DNA from: Synechococcus sp. CS-1330
GTDB taxonomy: Bacteria > Cyanobacteriota > Cyanobacteriia > PCC-6307 > Cyanobiaceae
Direction: 5' to 3'
DNA: 34,336 nt
NCBI GenBank assembly: GCA_025128025.1
Contig: JAHLYR010000060.1
Location: 1-34,336 of the forward strand
The notes beneath the pieces were generated by a model. That model worked only from the letters and a program-made list of their open reading frames with translations, did not search any database and was not told the DNA's origin. Of the stretch, positions 24,063 through 31,743 are shown in pieces. Each line of letters starts with the position of its first letter. Within the stretch, counting starts at the first letter, position 1. Position numbers and translations under genes: made by a program.

Positions 24063-25661
24063 TCACTCCGCCGGCAACACTGCCTGCCAGCGGCGAGCCT
24101 GGTTGCGATCGAGCACATAGGCCCGGACGCCATCCTGTTCGCGGCGCTGGGGGGAGAGCAGCAGGGGGTGCTCAAAGCCCTGTAGAAATTCGCTGGTGAG
24201 GTTGAGCAGCAGCGCCTGCACCTTCAGGGGCTCGATACCCACCAGCTCCTCACCGAGTCGAAACAACGCTTCGCCCCGGTTATCGATACGCACCGGTGAG
24301 AAATGGCTGGCACCCTCCACTAACACCAGCCGGCTGCGGGGATGGGTGGCACCAGCAAACACGGCCAGCTGCTCCTGCACCGGAGGGGTCACCAGATCGA
24401 GACTGCCGCCCACCAGCAGCACCGGCACGTTGAGGTCTTGCAGACCGCGGTGGGGCCAAAGCAGGCTGCCGAAACCATTGAAGGCAACCACTCCCAGCAA
24501 GGGCGTGGCCTGGGGTCGCAAGGGGCCAGCGCTGGCGTCGCCATCACCGGTGATCCGAGGCAGCTGGCACTGCAGCAGCCGCGACAGGTTGGTGAGCGGC
24601 AGGGTCGCCAGGGCCAGCTCACAGCGGCGACCCAGACCCCGCTCCGGCACCAGGCCAGCTCCCATCAGCGCAGCCAGGCCACCAAGCGAGTGACCCCCCA
24701 GCACCACTCCCTGCTCCCCCGCCGGCGCCGGGCCCAAAGCAGGCAGCTGGCCCTCCCGCTGGGCCTCGAGCACGGCCTGCAGATCTGCCAGGCGCTGGGG
24801 CAGGGTTTCGGCGCCGGGCGGTGGGGCATCACCAAGCAGCGACGCCTGCAGTGCCTGCTGGTCACTGCCGGGATGGACCACCACCAACACGGGCCAACCC
24901 CGATCAGCCAGAGCCGCCGCCAACCAGCTGAGCTGGTCGGCGCTGCCGCCCAGGCCCGGCATCAGCAGCAGCCAAGGGCCACGGCGGGCCTGCTGGGCAG
25001 GCCATAGCTCCAGCGGCAGGGGCGCCACCCGATGGGGCACTTGCAACTGCAGGCGCTGGGGCTGGCGCCGCACGGCGCTGGTAAACCCCAAAGGACTGGA
25101 GCTACGCCGGGGCAGGGGCAGCTGGCGCAAGCGCTCCAGGGCAGTGTTTTGACGCTGCAGCTGGCGGCGCCACTGGCCGGCCAACTGCAACGCGCCATCG
25201 AGGCGCAGGGTGACGCTGGCCACAGGCAGGGCCCGCAGCAGCTCCAGGGCGGAGACGCTGCTCTGCGCCTCCAGCAACCGACGCAGGCTGCTGAGCAGCA
25301 GCGGTCCCGTGCTGCGGTCAGCAGGGCCGGTGGTGAGCAGGCTGCCGGCTTCTTTAAGCATCTGCTCGCCGGTCCAGCTGTTGAGCAGCTGCAGCCCAAA
25401 GCTGCGATCCCGCAGCAGCGGCGCCTGCAGCAAGCGGACCAGGTCGCGGCGACTCTGGGGCTCCAGCAGATTGAGCCACGCCTTCAGGTCGTTAGATGCC
25501 TGCTGGGGCTGGCGAGTCCAGGACTCCAGGGCCACCAGGTCGATGGGCAGCGCCAGGCCATCGAGTTGCAGCACCAGCTCCTCGGCAGCCCGAGCCGGCA
25601 TACAGCCCATGGCCAGAGCTCCGGTAAAGCAACACCAGAGGCGCAACGAGCGGCGAGCCAA
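24063..25661 (-). CDS. DUF1400 alpha/beta hydrolase, exported
   Basis: This 532-residue protein has an N-terminal signal peptide (LWCCFTGALAMGCMPARA; a lipobox at Cys20 is possible). An all-helical region (about 27-150) resembles DUF1400, found in front of cyanobacterial alpha/beta hydrolases. The hydrolase domain has the nucleophile elbow GGHSLGG (Ser325). A downstream LVGGSLDLVTPP probably supplies the acid and EGASHFS the His. Lipase, esterase or dienelactone-hydrolase-like activity is likely; the substrate is unknown. It is divergent from the MFS gene. Confidence 0.82.
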   Translation of the reverse strand: MARRSLRLWCCFTGALAMGCMPARAAEELVLQLDGLALPIDLVALESWTRQPQQASNDLKAWLNLLEPQSRRDLVRLLQAPLLRDRSFGLQLLNSWTGEQMLKEAGSLLTTGPADRSTGPLLLSSLRRLLEAQSSVSALELLRALPVASVTLRLDGALQLAGQWRRQLQRQNTALERLRQLPLPRRSSSPLGFTSAVRRQPQRLQLQVPHRVAPLPLELWPAQQARRGPWLLLMPGLGGSADQLSWLAAALADRGWPVLVVVHPGSDQQALQASLLGDAPPPGAETLPQRLADLQAVLEAQREGQLPALGPAPAGEQGVVLGGHSLGGLAALMGAGLVPERGLGRRCELALATLPLTNLSRLLQCQLPRITGDGDASAGPLRPQATPLLGVVAFNGFGSLLWPHRGLQDLNVPVLLVGGSLDLVTPPVQEQLAVFAGATHPRSRLVLVEGASHFSPVRIDNRGEALFRLGEELVGIEPLKVQALLLNLTSEFLQGFEHPLLLSPQRREQDGVRAYVLDRNQARRWQAVLPAE

Positions 25662-25742
25662 GGCAAAGGGCGGGGGTATTTATTCTCTCGTGCCAGGGCC
25701 GCTAGGCGGCGCCAGACTCCCCCCAGCTACCTAACGGCCCGT

Positions 25743-27023
25743 TTGCGCCCCTTCCGTTCCGCCAGTCCGCCAGGTACCGCCAGTCCGGCGCAGTCCGGCT
25801 GGCTGGCCCAGTTTCCGGCGGCGCTGCGCCAGGTAGCCTTAGTGCGACTGGTGGCTTCGTTTGGAGCCGGTGGGGTGCTGTACCTAACTCCGATCGTGTT
25901 TCACCAGGCGGCCTTCAGCGCCCAGGCGGTGACCCAGGGTTTGGCGCTGGCAGCGCTGGCGGGCACGGCGGGTCGTTTTTTGAGTGGCATGCTGCTGGAT
26001 CGGGGGCTGGCCTGCTCGATACCGGTGCTACTGGCCGCCCTGGCAGCCCTGCTGGGGGATCTGCGGCTGTTCGGCACGGCCAGCTTCCCTGGCTACGTGC
26101 AGGGGCAATTGCTGATCGGAATCGCTGCCGGGCTCTACTGGCCGGCGGTTGAGCTAGCGGTGCCCCTGGGCTGCCGCATGGGGCCTGCCCCGATTCCCAC
26201 CGCCCGTGGCTATGCCTTGGTGCGCAGCGCCGATGCGGCTGGGATTGCGGCTGGAGCCCTGCTCGGGGCGCTGCTAGCCGCAGCCGGCCGGCTGCGGGGC
26301 ATCTACCTAATCGACATCATCTGCCTGCTGGCGGTGGCAACGCTGCTGCTAAGGCAGCCCCTGCAGCGGGCTAGACCTGCCAACCTCGATCCAGCCGATT
26401 ACACCCCCTGGCGCCAATGGTTGCCGCCACTGCTGCCGCTACTAGCCATCAGCCTGCTAGCCACCTCGCTGCCGGCGCTGATGCAGAGCGCCCTGCCCCT
26501 GGATCTGGTGCGCGGCGGCCTGGAGCGGGCGGCCATGCCTGAAAGCCTGGGGGCGCTGCTGGTTGGTCTGCAGCTGGGCGTGCTGGTGCTGATCCAGTGG
26601 CCGGTGGGTCAGGCCCTGGCTAAGCGTCCGATAGCGCAGGGGCTGGGGCTGAGCCTGGCCTGCTTTGCAGTTGGCACGGTGCTGCTGGCCTTTTCGGCCC
26701 TGAGCAGCCAGGGGCTTTGGCTGGTGCTGCTGGCCCAGTTGCCCCTGGCGCTGGGGGCAGCTGCCTTTCTGCCGATTGCCACCGCAGCGGTGATCGAGCT
26801 CAGCCCCAGGGAGCACCAGGGCTTGGCCATGGCCCTCTTCTCCCAATGTTTTGCCCTGAGCGCCCTAGGGGCGCCGCTGCTGGCCGGCGTGGCCCTCGAT
26901 GCCCAGAGCCACGCTGGTGGCTTCTGGATCGGCATGACCCTGCTGTGCCTGGCAGGCCTCAACCTGGTGAAGCAGCTCAGGCCGAGGCCAGCTGCGGATT
27001 TGGCAGCGGACGGGGTGAGCTGA
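25743..27023 (+). CDS. Major facilitator superfamily transporter
   Basis: The product is about 426 residues from the TTG at 25743, with roughly twelve hydrophobic helices. The motif A-like loop GTAGRFLSGMLLDRGL lies between the second and third. The second half starts near WLPPLLPLLAISLLATSLPAL and ends in a short basic/acidic tail. Substrate is unknown; drug, sugar or metabolite efflux are all possible. The start is uncertain. The frame is open far upstream, but that part mirrors the opposite-strand hydrolase. A GTG at 25842 is the other candidate. CGCCAGTCCG repeats in the first 20 codons suggest the extreme N-terminus may not be translated. Confidence 0.83.
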   Translation: MRPFRSASPPGTASPAQSGWLAQFPAALRQVALVRLVASFGAGGVLYLTPIVFHQAAFSAQAVTQGLALAALAGTAGRFLSGMLLDRGLACSIPVLLAALAALLGDLRLFGTASFPGYVQGQLLIGIAAGLYWPAVELAVPLGCRMGPAPIPTARGYALVRSADAAGIAAGALLGALLAAAGRLRGIYLIDIICLLAVATLLLRQPLQRARPANLDPADYTPWRQWLPPLLPLLAISLLATSLPALMQSALPLDLVRGGLERAAMPESLGALLVGLQLGVLVLIQWPVGQALAKRPIAQGLGLSLACFAVGTVLLAFSALSSQGLWLVLLAQLPLALGAAAFLPIATAAVIELSPREHQGLAMALFSQCFALSALGAPLLAGVALDAQSHAGGFWIGMTLLCLAGLNLVKQLRPRPAADLAADGVS

Positions 27024-27029
27024 AATCCT

Positions 27030-27058
27030 GTCCGAAATCGGAAACCCAGTCCGAAATC
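27030..27058 (+). repeat. Direct 10-bp repeat GTCCGAAATC
   Basis: Two exact copies lie at 27030-27039 and 27049-27058, 19 bases apart, just past the MFS stop. The second copy abuts dispersed repeat A. Confidence 0.7.
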
Positions 27059-27104
27059 TGTACAAGTTGTACAAATTCCTGCACAGTTGCAAATCAGAGG
27101 GGGG
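27058..27104. repeat. Dispersed repeat A flanking a decayed toxin-antitoxin module
   Basis: The element contains CTGTACAAGTTGTACAA (two TGTACAA units forming overlapping dyads), then AGTTGCAAATC and a G-run (GAGGGGGG). A second, diverged copy (repeat B) lies at 27737-27785 on the other side of the module, in the same orientation. Confidence 0.6.
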
Positions 27105-27106
27105 AA

Positions 27107-27429
27107 CTAGGAGGTGCGAATTAGGCGGTCGCCGCTCACCAGCACAGGGGCTGCCGCCGCCAGGGCCAAATCCAGGAACACCTGATCGTGGGGGGCGCGC
27201 ACGAGGTAGGTGCTGCTGGGGATCGCAGCGGACCAGCTTTCGCACCAGGGCAGCAAATCCTCGAGCAAGCGCTCCCGATCCGCAGCCGGGCCGTGGGCTC
27301 AGCCAATACGGGCGTGAGTAGGCCCTTTTGCCAGCTGGCCCGTAGCCAGCTCAGCCGCCCTTGGCTAAACAACAGCGCAGACACCAGCAAATTCGTGTCG
27401 AGCACGGCGCGCAGCGGGGCCAGCCTCAC
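27107..27429 (-). pseudogene. Frameshifted PIN-domain toxin (COG1569-like) relic
   Basis: From the GTG at 27429 the first frame reads a normal PIN start (LRAVLDTNLLVSALLFSQGRLSWL ... TPVLAEPTA). Similarity then stops. It resumes in a different frame as AADRERLLEDLLPWCESW ... APHDQVFLDLALAAAAPVLVSGDRLIRTS, ending at the TAG at 27107-27109. Between the two parts, the stretch that normally reads ELxRVLxxPKF is missing. A deletion of roughly 15 codons plus a net frameshift has inactivated the gene. It overlaps the antitoxin relic upstream by 4 bases (GTGA). Intact members are PIN-family ribonuclease toxins. Confidence 0.8.
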
Positions 27430-27569
27430 GGTTGCCGCGCCCAGTTCACCGCATCAGTCACGTCGGCCTCGCTGATGCCCAGCTCAGCCAATCGCGTGCG
27501 CACCGCATCGGCCCCACCGGGATGCAGGGGGGTGAGCTGGTTCTTGCTGGTGCGCTTGGCAACAACCAT
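27426..27569 (-). pseudogene. Internally deleted AbrB/SpoVT-type antitoxin relic
   Basis: The 47-residue frame begins MVVAKRTSKNQLT, the first strand of an AbrB/MazE-type swapped-hairpin DNA-binding domain, which normally continues LPKAV. It jumps straight to PLHPGGADAVRTRLAELGISEADVTDAVNWARQP, the C-terminal toxin-binding part of antitoxins paired with PIN toxins. About 25-30 residues of the DNA-binding domain are missing, in frame. It cannot fold as an AbrB dimer. Gene order with the PIN relic is canonical. Confidence 0.72.
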
Positions 27570-27736
27570 GGCAGGAATGCTGGGCAAGCAGCCTTGAAAG
27601 GATTTCTTACCTATAGGTCTTTGAGGGAATCCAGGGCGGGGGCTTTCGGGCGGATTGGATCGGGGGCGCTTTGAAACACCCGGTACTGACTGGGGCGCCT
27701 AGCCGCCTGGGGCGTTGAGCGAAGCGCTCCTGATTT
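27570..27736. other. Upstream DNA of the decayed AbrB-PIN module
   Basis: I see no gene, RNA or clear operator here. The DNA lies between the antitoxin relic's start and repeat B. Confidence 0.4.
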
Positions 27737-27785
27737 CTGTACAAGCTGTACAACTTCTAGAAGTTGCAAGGATTCCGAGGGGGCC
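27737..27785. repeat. Dispersed repeat B, with a 16-bp perfect palindrome
   Basis: This is a diverged copy of repeat A: CTGTACAAGCTGTACAA, then a perfect palindrome CAACTTCTAGAAGTTG (27751-27766), GCAAGGATTCC and a G-run. It ends 6 bases from the stop of the small minus-strand gene at 27791, so it may serve as that gene's terminator. Confidence 0.6.
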
Positions 27786-27790
27786 GTGCT

Positions 27791-28003
27791 TCAGGCCGAG
27801 GCCGGTGGCTGTTCTTGAGCGGATGCCTGCTTAGCGACCCAGGCCTCGTGGGGTAGGGGCTCGGTGCCGTATTCCCAGTCGTCGTAGTCGGGATCGTTGC
27901 GGATCTTCTGGTGCAGCTCCTTCTGCACATCGAAATCATGCTGCGATTCGGGCTGCGATTCAGGAGGCGAGGAGGGTGCGGGTTGCTGGGACGGGTCAGT
28001 CAT
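27791..28003 (-). CDS. Small acidic protein of unknown function
   Basis: With ATG at 28003 the product is 70 residues. It has a Pro/Ser/Gln-rich start and a core HDFDVQKELHQKIRNDPDYDDWEYG followed by PLPHEAWVAKQ. It has no membrane segment. The DxDYDDWEYGxEPLPHEAW core looks constrained, but I cannot name a family. It lies 68 bases downstream of fcl on the same strand and could be the last gene of the GDP-fucose operon. Confidence 0.55.
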   Translation of the reverse strand: MTDPSQQPAPSSPPESQPESQHDFDVQKELHQKIRNDPDYDDWEYGTEPLPHEAWVAKQASAQEQPPASA

Positions 28004-28071
28004 GACACCACAGAAGCTTTTGATTCCATTGTGGAGCAACCCGGAGGCGGCGCTGTCGATGCATGGGATGA

Positions 28072-29055
28072 CTAGAGGCGAACGCTCTGCTGGGCCAACT
28101 GCTGGCGGAACTCAGCCACGGTGCTGGCCAGGCCTTCGGCAAGAGGGATTCGCGCCCCCCAGCCCAGCGCCGCCAAGCGGCTGACATCCAGCTGTTTTTT
28201 GGGGGTGCCGTCGGGCTTGCTGGCATCCCAACAGATCTCGCCCTGGAAACCGGTGGCGGCCGCCACGGCCTCTGCCAACTCGCGGATGCTCAGGTCGATG
28301 CCCGTACCCACGTTCAAAAACTGGAGCTGATCAGGCCCGGGCTGCCAGTGCTCGAGGGCAAACAGGCAGGCCTCGCCCAGATCATCCACATGCAGGAACT
28401 CCCGCAGGGGTGTGCCCGTGCCCCAGCAGGTGACGCTGGGGGCGTGGGCCTCGGCCGCCTCATGGAAGCGGCGAATCAGGGCCGGCAGCACATGGCTGTT
28501 GGTGGGGTGGTAGTTGTCGCCCGGTCCGTAGAGGTTGGTGGGCATCAGGCTGATGGCATCAAAGCCGTGCTGGGCCCGCAGCGCCTCACAAAGCTTGATG
28601 CCGGTGATCTTGGCGATCGCATACCACTCATTAGTGGGCTCCAGTGCCCCGGTGAGCAGGGCTTCTTCCCGAATCGGCTGGGCGGCGAATTTGGGGTAGA
28701 TGCAGCTGCTGCCCAGAAACAACAAGCGCCGCACACCACTGCGCCAGGCGCTTTCGATCACGTGGGTCTGGATCTTGAGGTTGTCGAGCAAGAAATCGGC
28801 CGGATAGGCACTGTTGGCCGCAATCCCGCCCACCTTGGCTGCCGCCAGCACCACGATCGTGGGCTTGTTGGTGGCAAACCAGGCCGCCACCGCTGAGGGA
28901 TCGAGCAGATCAAGCTCCTCGCGACTGGCGGTGAGGATCTGGCCATAGCCAGAGCGCTGCAAGGCTCGGCAGATGGCGCTGCCGGCCATGCCGCGGTGGC
29001 CGGCCACGTAGGTGCGGTCGGCGGCGGTGATCAGGGTCGATTGAGATGCTGTCAT
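28072..29055 (-). CDS. fcl: GDP-L-fucose synthase
   Basis: The 327-residue short-chain dehydrogenase (WcaG/Fcl) epimerises and reduces GDP-4-keto-6-deoxy-mannose to GDP-L-fucose for surface glycans. It has the dinucleotide motif AGHRGMAGSAICRAL, the catalytic Ser-Cys in FLGSSCIYPK, the Tyr-Lys pair in NEWYAIAKITG, and MPTNLYGPGDNYHPTNSHVLPALIRRFHEA. The ATG at 29055 overlaps the mntA stop (ATGA). The frame is open for 33 more codons upstream but only mirrors mntA. Its substrate is made by gmd, two genes upstream. Confidence 0.95.
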   Translation of the reverse strand: MTASQSTLITAADRTYVAGHRGMAGSAICRALQRSGYGQILTASREELDLLDPSAVAAWFATNKPTIVVLAAAKVGGIAANSAYPADFLLDNLKIQTHVIESAWRSGVRRLLFLGSSCIYPKFAAQPIREEALLTGALEPTNEWYAIAKITGIKLCEALRAQHGFDAISLMPTNLYGPGDNYHPTNSHVLPALIRRFHEAAEAHAPSVTCWGTGTPLREFLHVDDLGEACLFALEHWQPGPDQLQFLNVGTGIDLSIRELAEAVAAATGFQGEICWDASKPDGTPKKQLDVSRLAALGWGARIPLAEGLASTVAEFRQQLAQQSVRL

Positions 29056-29396
29056 TGGCGCTTCCAGATGGGGCGCCCCACCCGTTGCACATGGGCCCGC
29101 ACCTCGGCATCCAGCTGATGCAGCAGCAGCAGATCCACCCGCCAGGGAAGGCACAGCTCATCGACGGCGTGCATCAAACGCAGGAGATCGCTGTGGCCCA
29201 ACTGGGGCGCCTCAAGGCAGAGATCAATGTCAGATCCTGGCTGATGGCGTCCCATGGCCCGCGAGCCGAACAGCCAGATAGCGTCGAGCTGGGCTGGGCT
29301 TGTGAGCACATTCAGCAGTTGGCTCGCAGAGCTCTCGGGGATTCCAAGAAGAGCCGCTGGGCTAGTTGCTGGTGTAGGGGTGCAATGGTTGGTCAT
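29052..29396 (-). CDS. mntA: Minimal nucleotidyltransferase antitoxin (MntA-like)
   Basis: The 114-residue protein has the exact MNT signature GSX10DXD (Gly44-Ser45 to Asp56/Asp58 in LFGSRAMGRHQPGSDIDL) and a third acidic residue, Asp88 (WRVDLLLL). MntA-type proteins AMPylate the tyrosine of their HEPN partner and neutralise it. The gene follows hepT with an ATGA overlap and precedes fcl with another ATGA overlap. It therefore sits inside the GDP-fucose operon. Confidence 0.88.
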   Translation of the reverse strand: MTNHCTPTPATSPAALLGIPESSASQLLNVLTSPAQLDAIWLFGSRAMGRHQPGSDIDLCLEAPQLGHSDLLRLMHAVDELCLPWRVDLLLLHQLDAEVRAHVQRVGRPIWKRQ

Positions 29397-29806
29397 TGCT
29401 GCTCTTCTAGAACTCGCAATTTCAATCTCTGGCTTAGTTGCTGGAAGCAGGGCAAGTAGCTGTTGAGGATCTGAGCTGCGATCGCATCAGCCGTAGCGCG
29501 GTTGTAGCTGTGACTGGTGAGATTGCGATCTTGAATCATCAGCATCCAGCTTTCTCCCGCTTCGATCAGGCCAAGGCGAAAGGCTTCCCGCAGGGTGTCA
29601 CGCGAACCCAGCAGCGTCGTATTGCCCTGGCTGCGCAAGAGATCCCGCAAGGTATTCCAAGCCAATTCAAAGGTGTATTCAAAAGCCTTGATCAGCCCCT
29701 GCTGTTCGCGTTCGTTCAGCGCCGGTGGTTCTACGAAGGTTTCCAGCTGGGCCAGCGCCCTGTTGTAGTTGCTGAAGCGCTGCTGCCAGCGGATGTCTTC
29801 TGCCAT
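29393..29806 (-). CDS. hepT: HEPN toxin (HepT/HI0074-like)
   Basis: This 137-residue all-helical protein belongs to the HI0074-type HEPN family (NTase substrate-binding). The motif RX4HXY is exact: Arg94, His99 and Tyr101 in QDRNLTSHSYN. In characterised HepT toxins the R and H form the RNase site, and the Tyr is the target of AMPylation by MntA. The family-typical GLIKAFEYTFELAWNTLRDLL and GSRDTLREAFRLGLI segments are present. The ATG at 29806 shares a base with the gmd stop (TGATG); a TTG at 29809 is the alternative. It overlaps mntA by 4 bases. Confidence 0.88.
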   Translation of the reverse strand: MAEDIRWQQRFSNYNRALAQLETFVEPPALNEREQQGLIKAFEYTFELAWNTLRDLLRSQGNTTLLGSRDTLREAFRLGLIEAGESWMLMIQDRNLTSHSYNRATADAIAAQILNSYLPCFQQLSQRLKLRVLEEQQ

Positions 29807-30954
29807 CAACTCACGCCGGCTGACTTTGTGGGCGGATTCTCCATAGAGCCCACCACCGCAAAGCCCTTGCGGCGCAGCAGGGCTTCTTTGGCTGCCTCTT
29901 GCTTATCGGATGCCACCATCTCGGCCACCAGCTCTTCCAAGGTGGTGGTGGGGGTCCAGCCCAGCTTCTGTTGGGCTTTGGTGGGATCGCCAAGCAGGGT
30001 TTCCACTTCAGCGGGGCGGAAATAGCGCGGGTCGATGCGCACCACCACGGCGCCGGTGTCAGCGCGGCGGCCGATTTCATCCACGCCTTCTCCCTGCCAC
30101 TCGATGGCGGGACCACCACCAACAGCCCAGCCCAGCTCGCTGGCTGCCAGCTCAATGAAGCGGCGCACCGATTCCTGGCGGCCGGTGGCGATCACGAAAT
30201 CTTCTGGGGTGCCGGGTTGCTGCAGCATGCGCCATTGCATCTCCACGTAGTCGCGGGCGTGGCCCCAATCGCGCAGGGAATCGAGATTGCCCATGAACAG
30301 GCACTGATCGAGGCCTTCGTTGATGCGGGCCAGGCCGCGGGTGATCTTGCGGGTCACGAAGGTTTCACCACGCCTAGGTGATTCGTGGTTGAAAAGAATC
30401 CCATTGCAGGCGTACATGCCGTAGGCCTCGCGGTAGTTCACCGTGATCCAGTAGGCGTAGAGCTTGGCGACGCCATAGGGGCTGCGGGGATAGAAGGGGG
30501 TGGTTTCCTTCTGGGGGATCTCCTGCACCAGGCCATAGAGCTCGGAGGTGCTGGCTTGGTAGATGCGGGTTTTGGCGGATAGCCCAAGCATGCGCACAGC
30601 TTCCAGGATGCGCAGGGTGCCGAGGGCATCGCTATTGGCGGTGTATTCGGGAGCCTCAAAGCTCACCGCCACATGGCTTTGAGCGCCGAGGTTGTAGATC
30701 TCATCGGGCTGCACCTGCTGAATAATGCGGATCAGGTTGGTGCTGTCGGTGAGATCGCCATAGTGCAACACGAGCCTGGGATCGCTCTCGTGGGGGTCTT
30801 GATAAAGGTGATCAATCCGGCTGGTGTTGAAGCTGCTGGCCCGCCGCTTGATGCCGTGCACCGCATAGCCCTTCTCCAGCAGCAGCTCAGCCAGGTAGGA
30901 GCCATCTTGGCCAGTGATGCCGGTGATCAGGGCGGTTTTGGCGGGCACGTTCAT
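29806..30954 (-). CDS. gmd: GDP-mannose 4,6-dehydratase
   Basis: Gmd (382 residues) converts GDP-D-mannose to GDP-4-keto-6-deoxy-mannose, the first step towards GDP-fucose and GDP-rhamnose. The NADP motif is [17 protein letters not shown]. The signature [16 protein letters not shown], the TSELYG active-site region and the catalytic pair in [13 protein letters not shown] are intact, as is [17 protein letters not shown]. The C-terminal 35 residues are a variable charged tail. It is the first gene of the gmd-hepT-mntA-fcl overlapping set; a promoter should lie in 30955-31048. Confidence 0.96.
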   Translation of the reverse strand: MNVPAKTALITGITGQDGSYLAELLLEKGYAVHGIKRRASSFNTSRIDHLYQDPHESDPRLVLHYGDLTDSTNLIRIIQQVQPDEIYNLGAQSHVAVSFEAPEYTANSDALGTLRILEAVRMLGLSAKTRIYQASTSELYGLVQEIPQKETTPFYPRSPYGVAKLYAYWITVNYREAYGMYACNGILFNHESPRRGETFVTRKITRGLARINEGLDQCLFMGNLDSLRDWGHARDYVEMQWRMLQQPGTPEDFVIATGRQESVRRFIELAASELGWAVGGGPAIEWQGEGVDEIGRRADTGAVVVRIDPRYFRPAEVETLLGDPTKAQQKLGWTPTTTLEELVAEMVASDKQEAAKEALLRRKGFAVVGSMENPPTKSAGVS

Positions 30955-31048
30955 GGAGTTGAAAAGAGGGAATGGGGGATGAAATGACCGGTAATGACCA
31001 GTAGAAGCTTTAGCGCGACTTCAAGCGTTATCCCTTAGTACGAGCAAC

Positions 31049-31216
31049 TTAGCGATGGGCAGATTCCCAGGCCTCAACCTCCTGCAGCACCTGCTCAGGC
31101 CGGGGAGCCAAGCCCTCAAAAGCCGACCCAGGGGCGTTACCCGCGGATCGTTGCGGCTGGGGGTGATAGCGGTAGCGAGCGAAGACGGGCCTGTCCAACT
31201 TGCGCAGCAGGCGGTC
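31049..31216 (-). pseudogene. Unidentified coding relic between the repeat array and gmd
   Basis: A frame of 55 codons plus stop reads with coding-like codon use (RYRYHPQPQ ... RPEQVLQEVEAW), ending TAA at 31049-31051. It is in phase with copy 1 of the array, directly after that gene's TGA, and has no convincing start codon of its own. The first ~65 bases are also similar to DNA downstream of copy 4. It is probably a 3' gene fragment; I cannot name the family. Confidence 0.35.
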
Positions 31217-31718
31217 TCAGGCTTCTGGCGGTCTGAGTTCATCGAGCAGGACAGCCAGGGATTCACTCAGCTGGAGCCGGTTCCGGGAGGTGTCTGCGAG
31301 CAAGAATCTGCATTGCGCAACAAGGCATCCATCCTGGATTCGAGCTCGGCGAGTCGCTTGTTCTCTTGCCGCAGCTGCTCGGTCTCGTTCCTCAGCTGTT
31401 TCATCCGCTGCTCGTGCTGAATCTTGCGCTCCTCGTAGCCGGGATCCCGTCGCCAATTAAGCGTCGACAACCACAAGCGCCACTGAGGCAGCGATGAACC
31501 AGACGCCCCAATGCTGCGGGAGCTGGAGGGCGCCGGCGGGGAGGGAGATGTGGTCATAGAAGGAGAGCAGGGCGATCAGGGCAATCACAAAGCCAGCCAA
31601 TCAAGGAAACAGCCATGGCCTGGATCCAACCCTGTAGATCGAGGCGGCAGCACCGGCGGGGCCAGGGAGAGGCTTTTGCCAATTCTGGCGCAGATTCAGG
31701 TGATGGCTCGATCGGCAC
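31217..31718 (-). pseudogene. Array copy 1: broken two-TM coiled-coil protein
   Basis: From the GTG at 31718 the N-terminal segment (VPIEPSPESAPELA ... LDLQGWIQAMA) is homologous to the other copies. A 16-base excess near 31585-31610 shifts the frame before the first membrane helix. The helix region resumes in the standard frame (ALLSFYDHISLPAGALQLPQ). At 31457-31459 the conserved Gln codon of DAQLATG has become TAA. The rest (coil plus C-terminal RARIQDGCLVAQCRF ... LRPPEA) remains open. Two independent lesions make this copy non-functional unless the coil is re-initiated at the TTG at 31456. Its upstream box deviates from the LexA consensus at one position. Confidence 0.75.
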
Positions 31719-31743
31719 CAAAGCCCGGGGGTTTCAACCTCAA

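Noticed and set aside
25032-25742. Long N-terminal extension of the MFS frame (663 codons in total)
   Set aside because: This part mirrors the opposite-strand DUF1400 hydrolase, is Gln-rich and has no transporter features.
27058-27754. GTAC motifs in repeats A and B as further LexA boxes
   Set aside because: Spacing is five bases (GTAC-N5-GTAC), one too many for the LexA consensus.
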